Shown piece by piece: positions 19,359-30,311 of a stretch of 64,000 nucleotides of DNA. Position 1 is the stretch's first letter. Every line of letters starts with the position of its first letter. Below the pieces are notes generated by a model. The model was not told the origin of the DNA. It saw nothing but the letters and a program-made list of their open reading frames with translations, and ran no database searches. Origin of the DNA: Cercophora sp. LCS_1 (Eukaryota > Ascomycota > Sordariomycetes > Sordariales > Lasiosphaeriaceae); assembly GCA_036250225.1 (NCBI GenBank), contig JAPZLL010000021.1:186001-250000 (forward strand). The letters run 5' to 3'. Both the position numbers and the translations under genes were made by a program.

Positions 19359-20551
19359 ATGGGTTTGCCAGATCAGCATACGTTGGATGGGAAACCATCT
19401 ACCCAAGGTTCGTCTCTCTTTCTCGGTTATGTGCCCCAGATGACTCGTCCTGATATTGCAACAGACGCTGGGCGGGGATCACCTACTACATTGAAGAGCA
19501 TTGGCTCGAAGGAACCTGAGGAAGAAGAGGAAACCAAAGCCGCGTCCGTGGTTTCAACTACAGGCACCAACATAACACAAACGATACCGGCTCCCAAGCA
19601 GTATGAAAGACGCAAATGGGTATGGGACGAGGCTATCCAAGATTACGTGTCCGAGCATGGTAGGACCTCCCATCCACCTAAGCGTGCTGATGCTGATGCT
19701 GATGCTGATGACGATGGATAGATGGGCACAAAATACAATACACGCGCTACCAAAAGTCGGGCGGCAACCCCTCCCAGAGCCTGAGTCTTCATGTCCGGAG
19801 TCCCACGACTACCGCAAAGCCTCTGCCTGGGGCTAAGCTTGACACAAAGCCCTCAACAGACGAGAATGGGGAACCTAATGACTCACCACAACATATGTTT
19901 TCAGGCGGCAATCGTGACCCACCCCCTCCCCCACCACCACCTTCGGGGCCGCCCAAGAAACCGTGGGAATCTCCCCTTGATATACGTATGTATCCCATCT
20001 CTTGAACTGACAGCCGCTGACCATTTGTAGGTTTCGGCGTTGTTGAGAAACCAAAACGGTTCTTTACACCCGGTCGGATCTTTAAGACGATATGGTACGA
20101 GCCCTGGGAGACCGGGATGCCAGCACGGCAATCGGATCACGAGTGGGCAGAGAAGCGGCCGGCTTTTTACGGATCACGGCCACTCGCAAAGTTCCGGTGG
20201 TTCGTCGTCGTTCGTAAACGCCTTAATCATTCCCTTTGCTTTAGCATTACCACTGCCACCACGGCCGGGGACACGGATGCAATGAAAACGCGCCGGGGTC
20301 GAGCTGTCGATTTTGTCGTCTTGTATTCGTCCGACATCAAGCCTCCGGCACCTCTAGAGAACGAAGGCGTTATCCGGGAGCCTATTTCCGTCATTATCGA
20401 GGAGGTGGAGCAGTACATCTCACCTCTGGCCAGACTTGATTGCAGTCGAATCTACACTGTCGAGGATAGCCTAAAGGTGATGAAGATTGGGCGGGTGCAT
20501 CCTGAATCGCTTCCTTTGTTGAATGACTATTTTGTCGAAAGTGTTGCCTAG
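19359..20551 (+). CDS. DUF6590-like fungal protein
   Basis: Exons 19359-19659, 19722-19985 and 20031-20551 join in phase 1 at both junctions, giving about 361 aa. The N-terminal half is polar and acidic and contains RRKWVWDEAIQDYV followed by GHKIQYTRYQ, a pattern common ahead of the DUF6590 domain in fungi. A proline run precedes the C-terminal domain, which has FTPGRIFKTIWYEPW, KFRWFVVVRKRLNHSLCFSI and VIIEEVEQYISPLARLDC, the DUF6590 fold signature. The second intron (45 nt) has GCTGAC as branch site. Function is unknown; family members are numerous in filamentous ascomycetes. The start codon is the least certain part. Confidence 0.75.
19686..19709 (+). repeat. Four GCTGAT repeats inside an intron
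   Basis: Tandem GCTGAT units occupy the first intron of the DUF6590 gene (19660-19721), followed by GACGAT. Each unit resembles the fungal branch-site consensus (RCTRAY), with candidate branch adenines 13, 19, 25 and 31 nt before the acceptor. Confidence 0.7.
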
Positions 20552-21202
20552 AAGGGCGGGCCGTCGATGGTGGGAAGGGTGGGCAGCATTGGGCATCGGC
20601 CTGGCTCTTGTCGGCGAATCACGAGGTCAAATTTGTATGCAGCGTTGGAAAACACTCTCGTTACCCCAGAAATGCCCCCCAAAACGTCTCTGGTTTCTGC
20701 ATTGCCCTTGTGCATCAATCGTTTGTTTGTTGTTTTGACGCCGTAGCTTCCAGGCACTTCCGAAAAGGGGTGCCTGTAAGCACCCCACGTCAAAGTTCTG
20801 AACGAGGCCACCCGCAATCGACGCGGACATTGAGTGCCGCATTTCGGAGTCCGAAAGACACACCGAGCACTGCATCCCTACGTGCGTGATATCGGGCATA
20901 AGCATGTCTGTGACGCGGGTTGACCGTTCCCTGGTCACGAGGTACCGTTGCATCCCAGGACCGTTGGGCAAATTAAAACTCCGGTGGGTTCGGGTTCGGC
21001 CTCCAGGCTTCCACTCAACCTCGGCCCAACAATTGTCAGCATCCCACACTTTGCTAGAAGTCCTGGACGCCCGTTTGGCCGGTCAAAATCCTCGCAGGTC
21101 TTCCCTCACCACTTCCCCCGTCGTCGTCATCCGCCCAGCCCGGCGACTCTTCGTTGAACCTACCCCTATCAGCAAACACCAACCCAGTGACAAACAGGAA
21201 AT
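20552..21202. other. Convergent intergenic region
   Basis: 650 bp between the ends of the DUF6590 gene and the CCDC97-like gene. No gene seen. Confidence 0.45.
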
Positions 21203-22040
21203 CTAAACATACCAAGCATCTTCCCGCTCCTCTCTCTCCAACACATCAAACTCCTCCTCCTTATCAACAGCCTCGTACTCAAAATCCTCATCCCCCCCAC
21301 GTATAAACCGCTCCCGTAAAAACTCCTCCCACCTCTCCCGCCCGTCCTCCTTCGTCTTGGCTGTCTCAGCCTCCTCCTCCGCCAAAGAACCCATCCCGTT
21401 TACAACCGCAGCCTTGCGCTCCATCCCACCGCCCGCGCCGTTCTGACACCTGTTGCCCGCGCTCACACCATTCTCACACGTACTGGATATCACCTCATCG
21501 CTTTCCATCCCGCTAGATCTGGGCACCACGTCGTTCTCCATCCCGCCGGGCACCCCGTCGCTTGGCTCACCCCGCTCCCTCCCCAGCCGGGCGAGCCGCT
21601 CCTCCCCTCGAACCAGCGATCCCTCCAGCACACGTGCGTAGCCCATTGCGCGGCCCTCGGCCTCGCGTTCCTGCGGGGTGAGAAAGCGGCGGATGAGGGC
21701 ATCGTAGAGGAGTGGGTCTAGGTGCCATTAGTAGACGTGTAAAGGGGGCTGTGTGCATGTGTTGCGGGGGTGTGTTTGAGAGACTTCCAAAAACCGAGAT
21801 TCGGGGCCGTCAAAACCCCCCAAAATATGAGCCCTGGGACGTGAGGAACCAAACTGAGCGAGACGGGGAAGTAGCTAGCGAAAACGTACCGGCCAATTCG
21901 TGTTCCCGTGAGGAGAAATACGACGGGTTCCGGGTGAGATATTCCCTGCGCCGGTTTTGGATCCGAATTTGGGCGGCGCGGGAGGAGGATCTTGGGGGTC
22001 GTGGGCGGGGGTGGTTAAATGCTTCCGAGTCGAGAATCAT
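21203..22040 (-). CDS. CCDC97/DUF2052-like protein
   Basis: Exons 22040-21890 and 21717-21203 on the minus strand (172-nt intron, phase 1) encode 221 aa. Visible blocks typical of DUF2052: RIQNRRREYLTRNPSYF, the join LADPLLYDALIRRFLTPQEREAEGR, then GYARVLEGSLVRGEERL, and the acidic tail GDEDFEYEAVDKEEEFDVLEREEREDAW. Human CCDC97 associates with the SF3B part of the U2 snRNP, so a nuclear splicing role is the family-based guess. A 90-residue linker rich in Gly, Glu and Met separates the conserved ends and is probably disordered. Confidence 0.8.
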
Positions 22041-22595
22041 TTTTTTTTGCTAGCTGTCTGCTTTTTGATTTGATGGGCGAGAGATGGTAGGTGGATGTGC
22101 GTGTGCGGGTTTTGGTTTTGGTGAGTGGGTGCAGTGAGCGGTTGTGATGTAAAGTGAACAAACCAAGCAGCCGTCCGTTGCTGAGGTGTGGTGTTGCGGG
22201 GGGGTGCGGGGCACAGCATAGTTGCTCTTCGCCTCCGGTGGGTTCACGGGGGAGGTTAGATAAAAATACATCAGTAATATTCTCTGTCAGGGGAATTACA
22301 AGCGCCAATGGCTACAGCCGGTACCGCGATGCGCCAGGAAAAGGGATGACAGTCCCCAAATGCCCGATCAAGGGCGTCTATCTCCATCGCTGCCGAAACC
22401 AACCAGCAATTCTATCCAGCTGATCCGGCTGGGTTGTCCCCGAGGTTGCCCCCGCCTGTATTCTTCTTGATCTCCTTCGCGGTGCGGAGTAAACCCGACG
22501 CGCCAAACGCCCGTGACAAAGACCTTTCCCTCAAACAACACCCCCACCGTAGTACGCCGTACCCCATCGGTAGCCAACGTCAAAACCGCCATCCA
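22041..22595. other. Intergenic, promoter of the CCDC97-like gene
   Basis: 555 bp including a G-rich run around 22196-22215. No gene seen; the upstream half is 3' flank of the ATPase gene. Confidence 0.45.
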
Positions 22596-24658
22596 TCAAG
22601 ACATGATGCTCCGTCCTCCGTCCGCAGTGGTTCGGTTTCTCACCCGGATTTTCATCACCCCATGTCCCAGTCTCTTCGCCACCTTTTCACCTCCTCTCTC
22701 CTGCACCCCGACAACCGCGCTCGGCGCAAACATCAACGCCTCGCCCACACGCAGCCCGACAATCCTAGAAAACAACCCCATTCCCGGATCACCATCACCA
22801 AGGCTCAAACTCCCGACGCCGTCCAGCTCGTCCAGCTCGTCCTCCTCGTCCTCCTCGTCTCCCTTTTTGCCCAGTTTCTCTGCTTGCGCCAATAGCTTTG
22901 CGCCCGATGACACACCGGCCAGATGCTTACGCAGTGCATTCAACCAATTTGGCGACGTAAATCGATGGACAATCGTCACACTGCACAAAGCCAACAGCTT
23001 GGGCGAAATCGTCGGCTCCTGCGTCGAAATCACCACACGCGCGCCCAAATGTCTCTGCAGTCTGATGGTTGCCAACAGTGCCTCTGTCAGAGTCTGACAC
23101 TCGGCCGAGTCGTTCATGTACTTGTGCGCCTCGTCCAGGGCGATGATCCGACCCACACTCGCCATGTCCTGCTCCAGGAACAGACTCAGACAAATGTTGA
23201 ACAGAGAGCATGCCATTTCAGCAGTGACACATGGGCACGAGAGGTCCACGATGGTCAGACTTCCGTTCCTCGGCGTCCAGTCTGTTCCCTTTGCCTGCAG
23301 GGCCCTGTGCCTGTTGAACGTGTTTGTCGTCTGGCGATTGAACATGTCATATGCCTTCGCCTGGGACTCGACCATGAACGACTCGAGAGTGTCGAGGCGT
23401 TGCTTGAGAGGGCCTAGCTGCATTTCCGTCAGCTTTTCGCTGGCAAGCTTGCGCTTGAAGGCTGTATAGCTGAAACCGCCACCGTCCCGCTGTTGGGTGA
23501 TTCGCAGCTCGCGGAGGATGCGGTTGACGACATGCAAGTAGAGCGGCATGCTGCCCGTGGTGACGGCCATCAGCTCCAACATGCGTTTGGTGTCGAGATC
23601 GGTCTCCTTGAGGCGCAGCTCCTCAACAGAGATTGCGGGAAAACGGGAATACAGTTCCTGGAGGGTCAGTTTGGGCTTACAAGGGGCGACGGGGCACCTA
23701 CCTTCATGACACGGATGTTAGTCGGTGGGCAGAGAACGCGGACCTTGATTTTGGGGTCCGACGACAGCCAGGCTGCTTCGCAGGGTGAGCCACCCGTGTC
23801 CGAAATGAAGGTATCGTAGTGAAAGACGATTCCCGTCAGAGGCCGGGGGAGGACGTTTGCTGGACCGGGGGCGAGGGCATTCTCCAGCACGCAGGAGAGC
23901 GTGTGACTCTTGCCTGAGCCCTGGCTTCCGCAAATGAAGAAACTGGACGGAGCCGAGATGTTCCAAAAGATGCGGTTGTCGGTCGTTTCCTTTTGGCCAG
24001 TGATATCGCCGGCAAGGAGACCGTATTGGCTAAAGGGCTGATCTCTAACGTTCACAGCCATCTCGGCGGCCATTTCGCGAACGGCCTCGGTGAAGATGGG
24101 TGTCGTCTTGATCTCGTTGAGTTCGTCGAGCTCTGGTCGTCGATCCAGCAGGCGGAGATGAGACTCCAGCATCCGAGCCGCAATCACAGCAGGGCCGGGC
24201 TCTTCATCCTCGCTGCTCATTGCCTCGTCGCTGTAGCTACTTAGCTCCTCGCTGGCTTCCTCTCCACTATCAGCGGCAGAGTTCTTATCCGTGATAGAGG
24301 AACCCGAGCTGGACGCTTCCGAGTCCACTGTGACATTGGTGACCGGCTTGGCAACTCCAAGGGGCCGAAAGTCAGGGATGTTGAGAGAGGCCATCCTCTT
24401 TGCTAGGACGGAGGCGTTAAACTCAAAGACGGATGATGTATTCCCAAAGATGGATGAGCCGTTCGTCTCCTTGGCTCGAGATGCTGACGGAGACTTTTGG
24501 ACAGCGGGAGATGGCGACTCAGATGGTTTGGATATGAAGGTGGTGTTCTCAAAGTTGAAAAGGGATGATTTTCCGCGAGCCACTGGCTGGCTGAGCTGGA
24601 ACGAAAGGTTGAAGTCTGAGGAAGCAGGAGAGCCCCCAAAAGGCGAATTTAAATCCAT
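22596..24658 (-). CDS. HerA/FtsK-like P-loop ATPase with disordered N-terminus
   Basis: Exons 24658-23702 and 23657-22596 on the minus strand (44-nt intron, phase 0) give 672 aa. About 200 N-terminal residues are Ser/Glu-rich and likely disordered. The ATPase core follows: Walker A in FFICGSQGSGKSHTL (about residue 245), Walker B in GRIIALDEAHKYM (about 490), then VVISTQEPTISPKLLALCSVTIVHRF, matching the sQ(R/E)Ps and hR steps of HerA-type pumps. HerA relatives usually form hexamers that move DNA or polypeptide; this protein's target is unknown. No signal or membrane segment. It starts 1.1 kb from divergent SSK1. The N-terminal start is the first supported ATG; an upstream in-frame extension lacks one. 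Confidence 0.8.
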
Positions 24659-25782
24659 CGTTATCTTTGTGAAGGGCTTCAGCCCCGAATGGGGGCGCCC
24701 GATCAAACTCTGCTGCTTGGTGGCGGCCCGAGGTCAAAGAACATAGCCGGGGAGTGCTCAGGCTTCCAAACAGAGTTTGTAGTTGTCACGGAGACGGAGA
24801 AACCGTCAGAAAGGATTACAATCACCCAATAGTCGGACCCTGAGGATCGACTCCTGTCGTGAGCTGCAGGCCTAGGTTCAAAGGGGAGTCGGCACCGCGG
24901 GTTGTACGGAGCCTCAGTTGGGACACTTGGGTTGGCTCAAAGTGTGGGGAGATTTTTCAATTACAGGGGTTTCACGTGCCGACGCGACCGATTGGACGCG
25001 ACAGCACACTGAGTGCATCACGCCAACCACTGCAACACTCACCATGTTACGGCAAGGGATGGCCACAATTGCATTGCTCCCACACACACTCTCTCCTTAT
25101 AAGGTGATAACCTGTGAATAGGAAAAACAACCGCAAACGCCTTGTCAGTTTGATCGATATTTGATAGGCCAAGGGAATACAGGCAAAAAAGGCGTCACTG
25201 CAGTGAGCAGGTGCACCGCATCAATATCGACCGAAGCCAATGCAGCTTGCGTTCGAAAGGGGGCCAGAACCAAATGGAGAGAGCAAACGCGACCTGCGTC
25301 CTCACTTTTCGCCGAGACAGTGGGTACGCTTTGGGGAAAGCGTTGTGCATCCCAGCTCCCCGGATGCGTCACAGTGTTTGCCATTGGCTCGAGCATTGAG
25401 GTGAAGCTTCCTCCTGCAACAGTCTGCACTGGAACGTGGTCGTCGTCGAAAGAGCGTTTGAGCCATTTGCAAGCTGTCACGAATCCAGTTGGTTGGCGGG
25501 GGTAACCACAGAGTCTTGGGCTAGGCAGATCTCGAATCTCAGAGGCGATCGAAGCTTTGCCAAGCGCTTCTTATCGATCCAAAATGTTCCGTGCGTGGTC
25601 GCAACCGTGCGGGTGCAGGTGCTGCATTTGCTGCAGAGTGCTTTGAAGAATAAAGTGACCGGAGCTGCTCTTTTTCCACCGGCCTGTGTCGTTTGTGACC
25701 TCTCGTCCCCCGCTCTCAAACCTCCTGATGCTGTGCAGGTCCTGAGAAGGCGTCTGCTCTCTGCCCCCTGAGCTCCGGCTCA
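24659..25782. promoter_or_regulatory. Divergent promoter region of the ATPase gene and SSK1
   Basis: 1.1 kb between divergent starts. Short frames on both strands have no domain or splice support. Nothing else recognised. Confidence 0.45.
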
Positions 25783-28436
25783 ATGCCCCATTCGATGGGA
25801 GACCTGAGGGCCAAGCTGCGTGCCAAGTTCCCGCGACGGAACTCGAGCATCCTGTCAGTCGTCGGCAAGGCCAGCACGAACAGCACGAGCGGGAGCGACG
25901 CCCAGAGCCGCCCTCCGTCGGGGTGCACACGGAGCGGCCGGGAGGGGTCTGAGCGCAGCGAGTCGGCCCCTGCGTCCCCGAGCATCGATGTTGCGAACGG
26001 AACGAGGCGACAAAGCTTCGGCGGGGACGGGCTTTTGGTGGATGGAAGTCCCAGCCACAGCAGCAAGCTGCAAGCCACGGCGATGGGTTCTGCGGGCGAG
26101 GAAGCGAGAGACAGGCTGAGACATCAGCCAGCAAAACAGGGCCCGTTTGCTCATGCAAGCCACTCCACCGACGTCAGAGCCGCCAGCGTAGAAACAGACA
26201 CCGACGACGGCGGCGGCGACGCCAACAGCTTACGGCAATCCAGACGCTGGCAAGTCCCTGCTGCTAAAAGCAGGGTCGACGGCAGTTGCGGAGCCAAAAA
26301 TGCCACTGACGCCAGCGTGCCTCCCGCCATGCACCCCGTCCACGACCCGTCCACACCGACCGCTGCCGCCAACAGCTTTGACCTGAATGGAAGCGATCCG
26401 CAGGCCTTGATGGCCAAGCTCTCCAGCATCACCGAACACTCTTTCGGCGGTGTCGCCACCAGCATCAATTGGAATAGCTACAGTCCCGACCGCAATTCCA
26501 CCCGAGCGGATGCCGTCAACAACACGTCCCCGACTTCAACCGCCCCTGCAGAGCCGGTCCGCAGAATCAAGCTCAGCGACCCGCCCGTTACACTCTCCGA
26601 TGCTCCCCCAACAACCGCAAACCTAGGCCACAACAATCCCTTGTCTTCAACGAGTCGCCAGATTGCAGCAGAGATTGTGCGACGACAAAGTCTTCTCCCG
26701 AGCCGACAAGCGACATTGATCCGCACCCTTTTGGGCGCCCACCCCGAGGACGTCGATGTCGCCAACAGCGATCTCCTCCTGCCCATCAGCACCAACATAA
26801 TGACGCGAAAAATCTGGGTCAGGCGACCGGGCGCGTCGGCCACCCAGGTCACCATCAATGAAGAGGATCTGGTGGACGACGTCCGCGAGATGATCCTGCG
26901 CAAATATGCAAACTCTCTCGGTCGCAGTTTCGACGCCCCCGATTTGACGCTGCGAATAGCGCCCCGCGAGCAGCAAAGACACGAGCGCGTGCTGGGGCCC
27001 GATGAGCCCATGGCGCGGACACTGGATGCATACTACCCCGGCGGGCAAACCGTTGACGAGGCCCTGATCATCGACATTCCGTCGCGCCGAACCCCGAAAC
27101 CTTCCCCTCGAGCCGGCCCGCCGCACGCTCAACACATGACCTCTGTTTACCACGAAGAAAGCAGGCCACATGAAGCAGGCACCGACTACTTTGGGCCCGA
27201 AGCAGTCGCCAGTACTCCATCTGCGGGCGCGCCGCCCGCTCCGAACGGCACCGGCCACCCTCACGCCATATCCGTCATCAGTACGGGTCAAGTACCACAA
27301 ATCCCATCCCCGGGCGGAACAAGGGCGAGAACGTACCGGGAACGGCCCGACCGGCCACGCCTCGCCCGCACCTACACCTCTTCTCCCACCATCCTGAACG
27401 TGGTCGGTGACGGGAGCCACACAACCAGCGTGGCCGCTCCCGTAAGCCATGGTATGCAAAGCTGCCCCCAAGTCATCCACTTAACGGCTCACTTCAGTGT
27501 CCATGCAGAACAACCTCCTGCAGGAGCGCCCCCTCCTGCTCCCCCTCTCCCCACCCCGCCCGTCCAGGAGACGACGCCCTTGCAGATCCAGCGAACTGCC
27601 ACCCCGCCTCCGAGAACAGCGTCGCCTCGCCCGCCAGCGGTACGGCCCAAAAAGAAGAAGCCCGCGAATGAGCCTCCGTTGCCGGCCGTGACGCTTCTAG
27701 GCGGCATCCCACCGATCAACGTGCTGATTGTTGAAGACAACATTATTAATCTTCGTCTTCTCGAGGCCTTTATCAAGCGGCTCAAAGTGCGCTGGCAAAC
27801 CGCTATGAACGGTCAGGAAGCCGTTACCAAGTGGCGGCAGGGCGGCTTTCACCTTGTCTTGATGGACATCCAGTTGCCCGTTATGAGTGGGTTGGAGGCC
27901 ACCCGAGAGATTCGCCGTCTGGAGCGAATGAACTCCATTGGTGCTTTCTCATCGGCGCCGGCCAATGCCACCTCGAAGAAGGGCCAAGGGGCAGAGAAGG
28001 ACTCAGGTGAAGCGGAAACAGCAGAAGCAACGGCGGAGGCCCAGGGCACCGACGTGGACATACTCGCGAACCGCGAAATGTTCAAGAGCCCGGTCATCAT
28101 CGTTGCGCTGACAGCAAGTTCCCTACAGGTTGACCGTCATGAGGCGTTAGCGGCGGGGTGCAATGACTTCTTGACCAAGGCAAGGAACCCAATGGCAGTG
28201 TTGGAGCGTTTTCTAACATGGCACAGCCCGTTACGTACGTTTGGCTTGAGCGGAAAGTCATGGAGTGGGGCTGCATGCAGGCTCTGATCGACTACGACGG
28301 CTGGAGGAAGTGGAAGTCGTATTCCCAAAACGGCGACGCTGAAGGTGAGAGTTCTACGACCAAGAAGTCGAAGACTAAGAAGAATCGGCTGTCCCAGGCA
28401 ACATCGTCATCCGGGACAGGAGCGGAGGCTAAGTGA
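25783..28436 (+). CDS. SSK1: Ssk1-type response regulator of the HOG osmostress pathway
   Basis: Response regulator that takes phosphate from the Sln1/Nik1-Ypd1 relay and, when unphosphorylated, activates the MAPKKK above Hog1 (RRG-1 in Neurospora). Exons 25783-28179 and 28227-28436 give at most 868 aa. The long N-terminus is Ser/Pro-rich; a conserved middle block runs from IWVRRPGASATQVT to DLTLRIAPR. The receiver starts at INVLIVEDN, with phospho-acceptor Asp in LVLMDIQLPVMSG (about residue 695) and LTASS. The final intron uses a GC donor (AAG|GCAAGG) with a TTCTAAC branch site; splicing joins FLTK to PVTYVWLERKVMEWGC, the family ending. A further 57-nt stop-free intron at 27452-27508 (GTATGC...GCAG) is possible. 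The start may be the second Met (MGDLRAKL). Confidence 0.92.
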
Positions 28437-28955
28437 CCGGCTCGGTCGTTGGTTGCGATTGTATTTGAGGCGTCTGCATGAAACATACGAAGCATGCTGG
28501 TGTTGTGTGATCTCTACTTGGGTGGCTGTCTTGCGGTTTATGATACCTTGGTCCTGAAGCCAACACAGAGACCTGATTTGCCTTGCCTTGCGTGGACAGG
28601 GTGGAACGGGACCTGAATTGAGGGGACTGATGGGGAAGAGGGGCGTCCTGGGCCGAGTGTGATGCAGTCCATGTGCCCTATATTGGTTGAGGTGGATTCC
28701 AAATTGCCAAATAGTCACAACCAGTACTGTCAAGCAAGTTCTCCTTGCCTTGTGAACGATTGTTGATTTCATTCTTCAGTTCAGGGGCCGTTGAGATTAA
28801 CCCTAACCCCCTTTCACCAAACCCAACCCCTGTCGATTGGCCAATCCACCCAAAAGCGGGTCCAGGAAAAAAAAACCACCCGACCCATCCAGCTCAGTAA
28901 AAAACTAAACCCAACCTCGACCTCCTACAAAAACCTCACACACATCACACACACC
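28437..28955. other. Intergenic, SSK1 3' flank and mS45 promoter
   Basis: 519 bp without a gene; the downstream half carries the telobox listed separately. Confidence 0.5.
28797..28810 (+). promoter_or_regulatory. Telobox (TTAACCCTAACCCC)
   Basis: Two adjacent CCCTAA-like units lie 146 bp upstream of the mS45 start codon. TTAGGG-type boxes bound by Tbf1/TRF-like Myb factors are known promoter elements of ribosomal-protein genes in several fungi. Role here is inferred from position. Confidence 0.6.
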
Positions 28956-30107
28956 ATGCCTCCACGGTTACCACCCACCTGCACAGCGCAGGTGGCTTCC
29001 ACCACCGCCGACAACCTCCTCGCCGCAGGCCGGCGCGCCTTCTCCACAACGCCCACCAACGCGCGACGGCCAACACAGCCGCGACGACGGTTCTACGACT
29101 GGCTCAAGAAGAACGAGCACCTTCGACGGAACCAGGCGCGTGGGAGACCGTCGTACCTGGCCGGGAGTGGCGACAGGCCGTTCCCGAAGAACCCCGAGTT
29201 CGTGTCGGAGCCCGTGCTGGCCGAGGCGGCGAGGGAGCGCATCTGGCGGTCGGTGAAAGAGGAGGGGGTTCCGCTCAAGGCGGTGTCAGCAAAGTATGGG
29301 GTTGACGTGAGGAGGATCGCGGCGGTGGTGAGGATGAAGGAGGTCGAGAAGGAGATGGAGAAACAGGTACGGCACAATTTCCATTTCCTTTTGGTGACGT
29401 GGTGGGGGGTCGAGGGAAAAATGATGATTTGGAAAAAAAAAATTCGATTAGTCTTGAAGACATATTTCTGTGGTTAGAATGTCCTGTGTCTGATATTCCC
29501 TGTTCCGTTGGAGCATGCTGGGTTGGAAGAAAAGGGGTGGCACACGGCTTTGCTGACTCTGATCAAACAACAGCGCAAACCAACGGCCAAGCCGTTCGCC
29601 GACGCCGTTCTCAAGATGCTTCCGACACACATGCTGTCCGAGACGCACCCGTTCGAGTCCATCAACGATATCCACGTGCACAGCAAGACGCAAAAGCAGA
29701 TCTTCGTGCCCATGGCCGAGTCGGCGCACTTTACGCGCGAGGATGCGGCCAAGGCTTTTGGCGAGAAGATCCTTCCGCCTGAGAAGAAGCTGCGCGTGCC
29801 CGAGATGTTGACGTTTGAGAAGAACGTGGCCGAGGGCATGTCGAGACAACGAGCACAGGACCTGTTCTTGGCGGAGACACGACGGAATGAGAGGGCCGTC
29901 GCGGATGCCGAGAAGAGGCGGCGGAAGCAAGAGGAGGAGAACAAGACCATCGTTGAGAAAGGGAGGTTCGAGTTCCGGTTCGAGGGCTTCAACGTCGACT
30001 CGGTCGGCAAGAGCGGGAGGAACAGGAACGCAGTGGGCTGGCGTTATGGTGTGCCGCTTGACGACCGCAAGAAGGGGAAGCTCAAGATTCCTACCAAGGT
30101 GGAATAG
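28956..30107 (+). CDS. MRPS35: Mitochondrial small ribosomal subunit protein mS45 (Bot1/Mrps35 family)
   Basis: Component of the mitochondrial small ribosomal subunit. Exons 28956-29366 and 29574-30107 give 314 aa; the 207-nt intron has a GCTGAC branch site. An N-terminal presequence rich in Arg, Ser and Thr ends near RRAFSTTPTNARR, a typical mitochondrial import signal. The Bot1 domain follows: RRFYDWLKKNEHLRRN, FVSEPVLAEAARERIW, AVSAKYGVDVRRIAAVV and, across the splice, EKQ|RKPTAKPFADAVLKMLP. The C-terminal half is charged and helical (EKRRRKQEEENKTIVEKGR). Note that yeast Mrps35 corresponds to mS45, not to human MRPS35. The gene follows SSK1 on the same strand with a telobox in its promoter. 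Confidence 0.82.
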
Positions 30108-30311
30108 ACTGGCTGAATTCGGCGTCCGGTTGTATGACCAGTGGGTGGTGTGTATGAGAGACACGGCAGGGACAAAAGCGGTCTAGCTGCCGATCTGTAT
30201 AAAGTCTTGCGTCTAATCTATGAGCTGAGGACGGCGTGTATATGCGCTTGTGTCAAGTCTTCTATGGTTTTTTAAAAATCAAAAAAAATCCAGATTACCA
30301 TCCCTAGCCAG

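Noticed and set aside
26647..27480. 277-codon open frame on the minus strand
   Set aside because: Antisense to SSK1; no start context, splice pattern or domain.
28797..28810. CCCTAA repeats as a sign of a chromosome end
   Set aside because: Only two units, flanked on both sides by ordinary genes; better explained as a promoter telobox.
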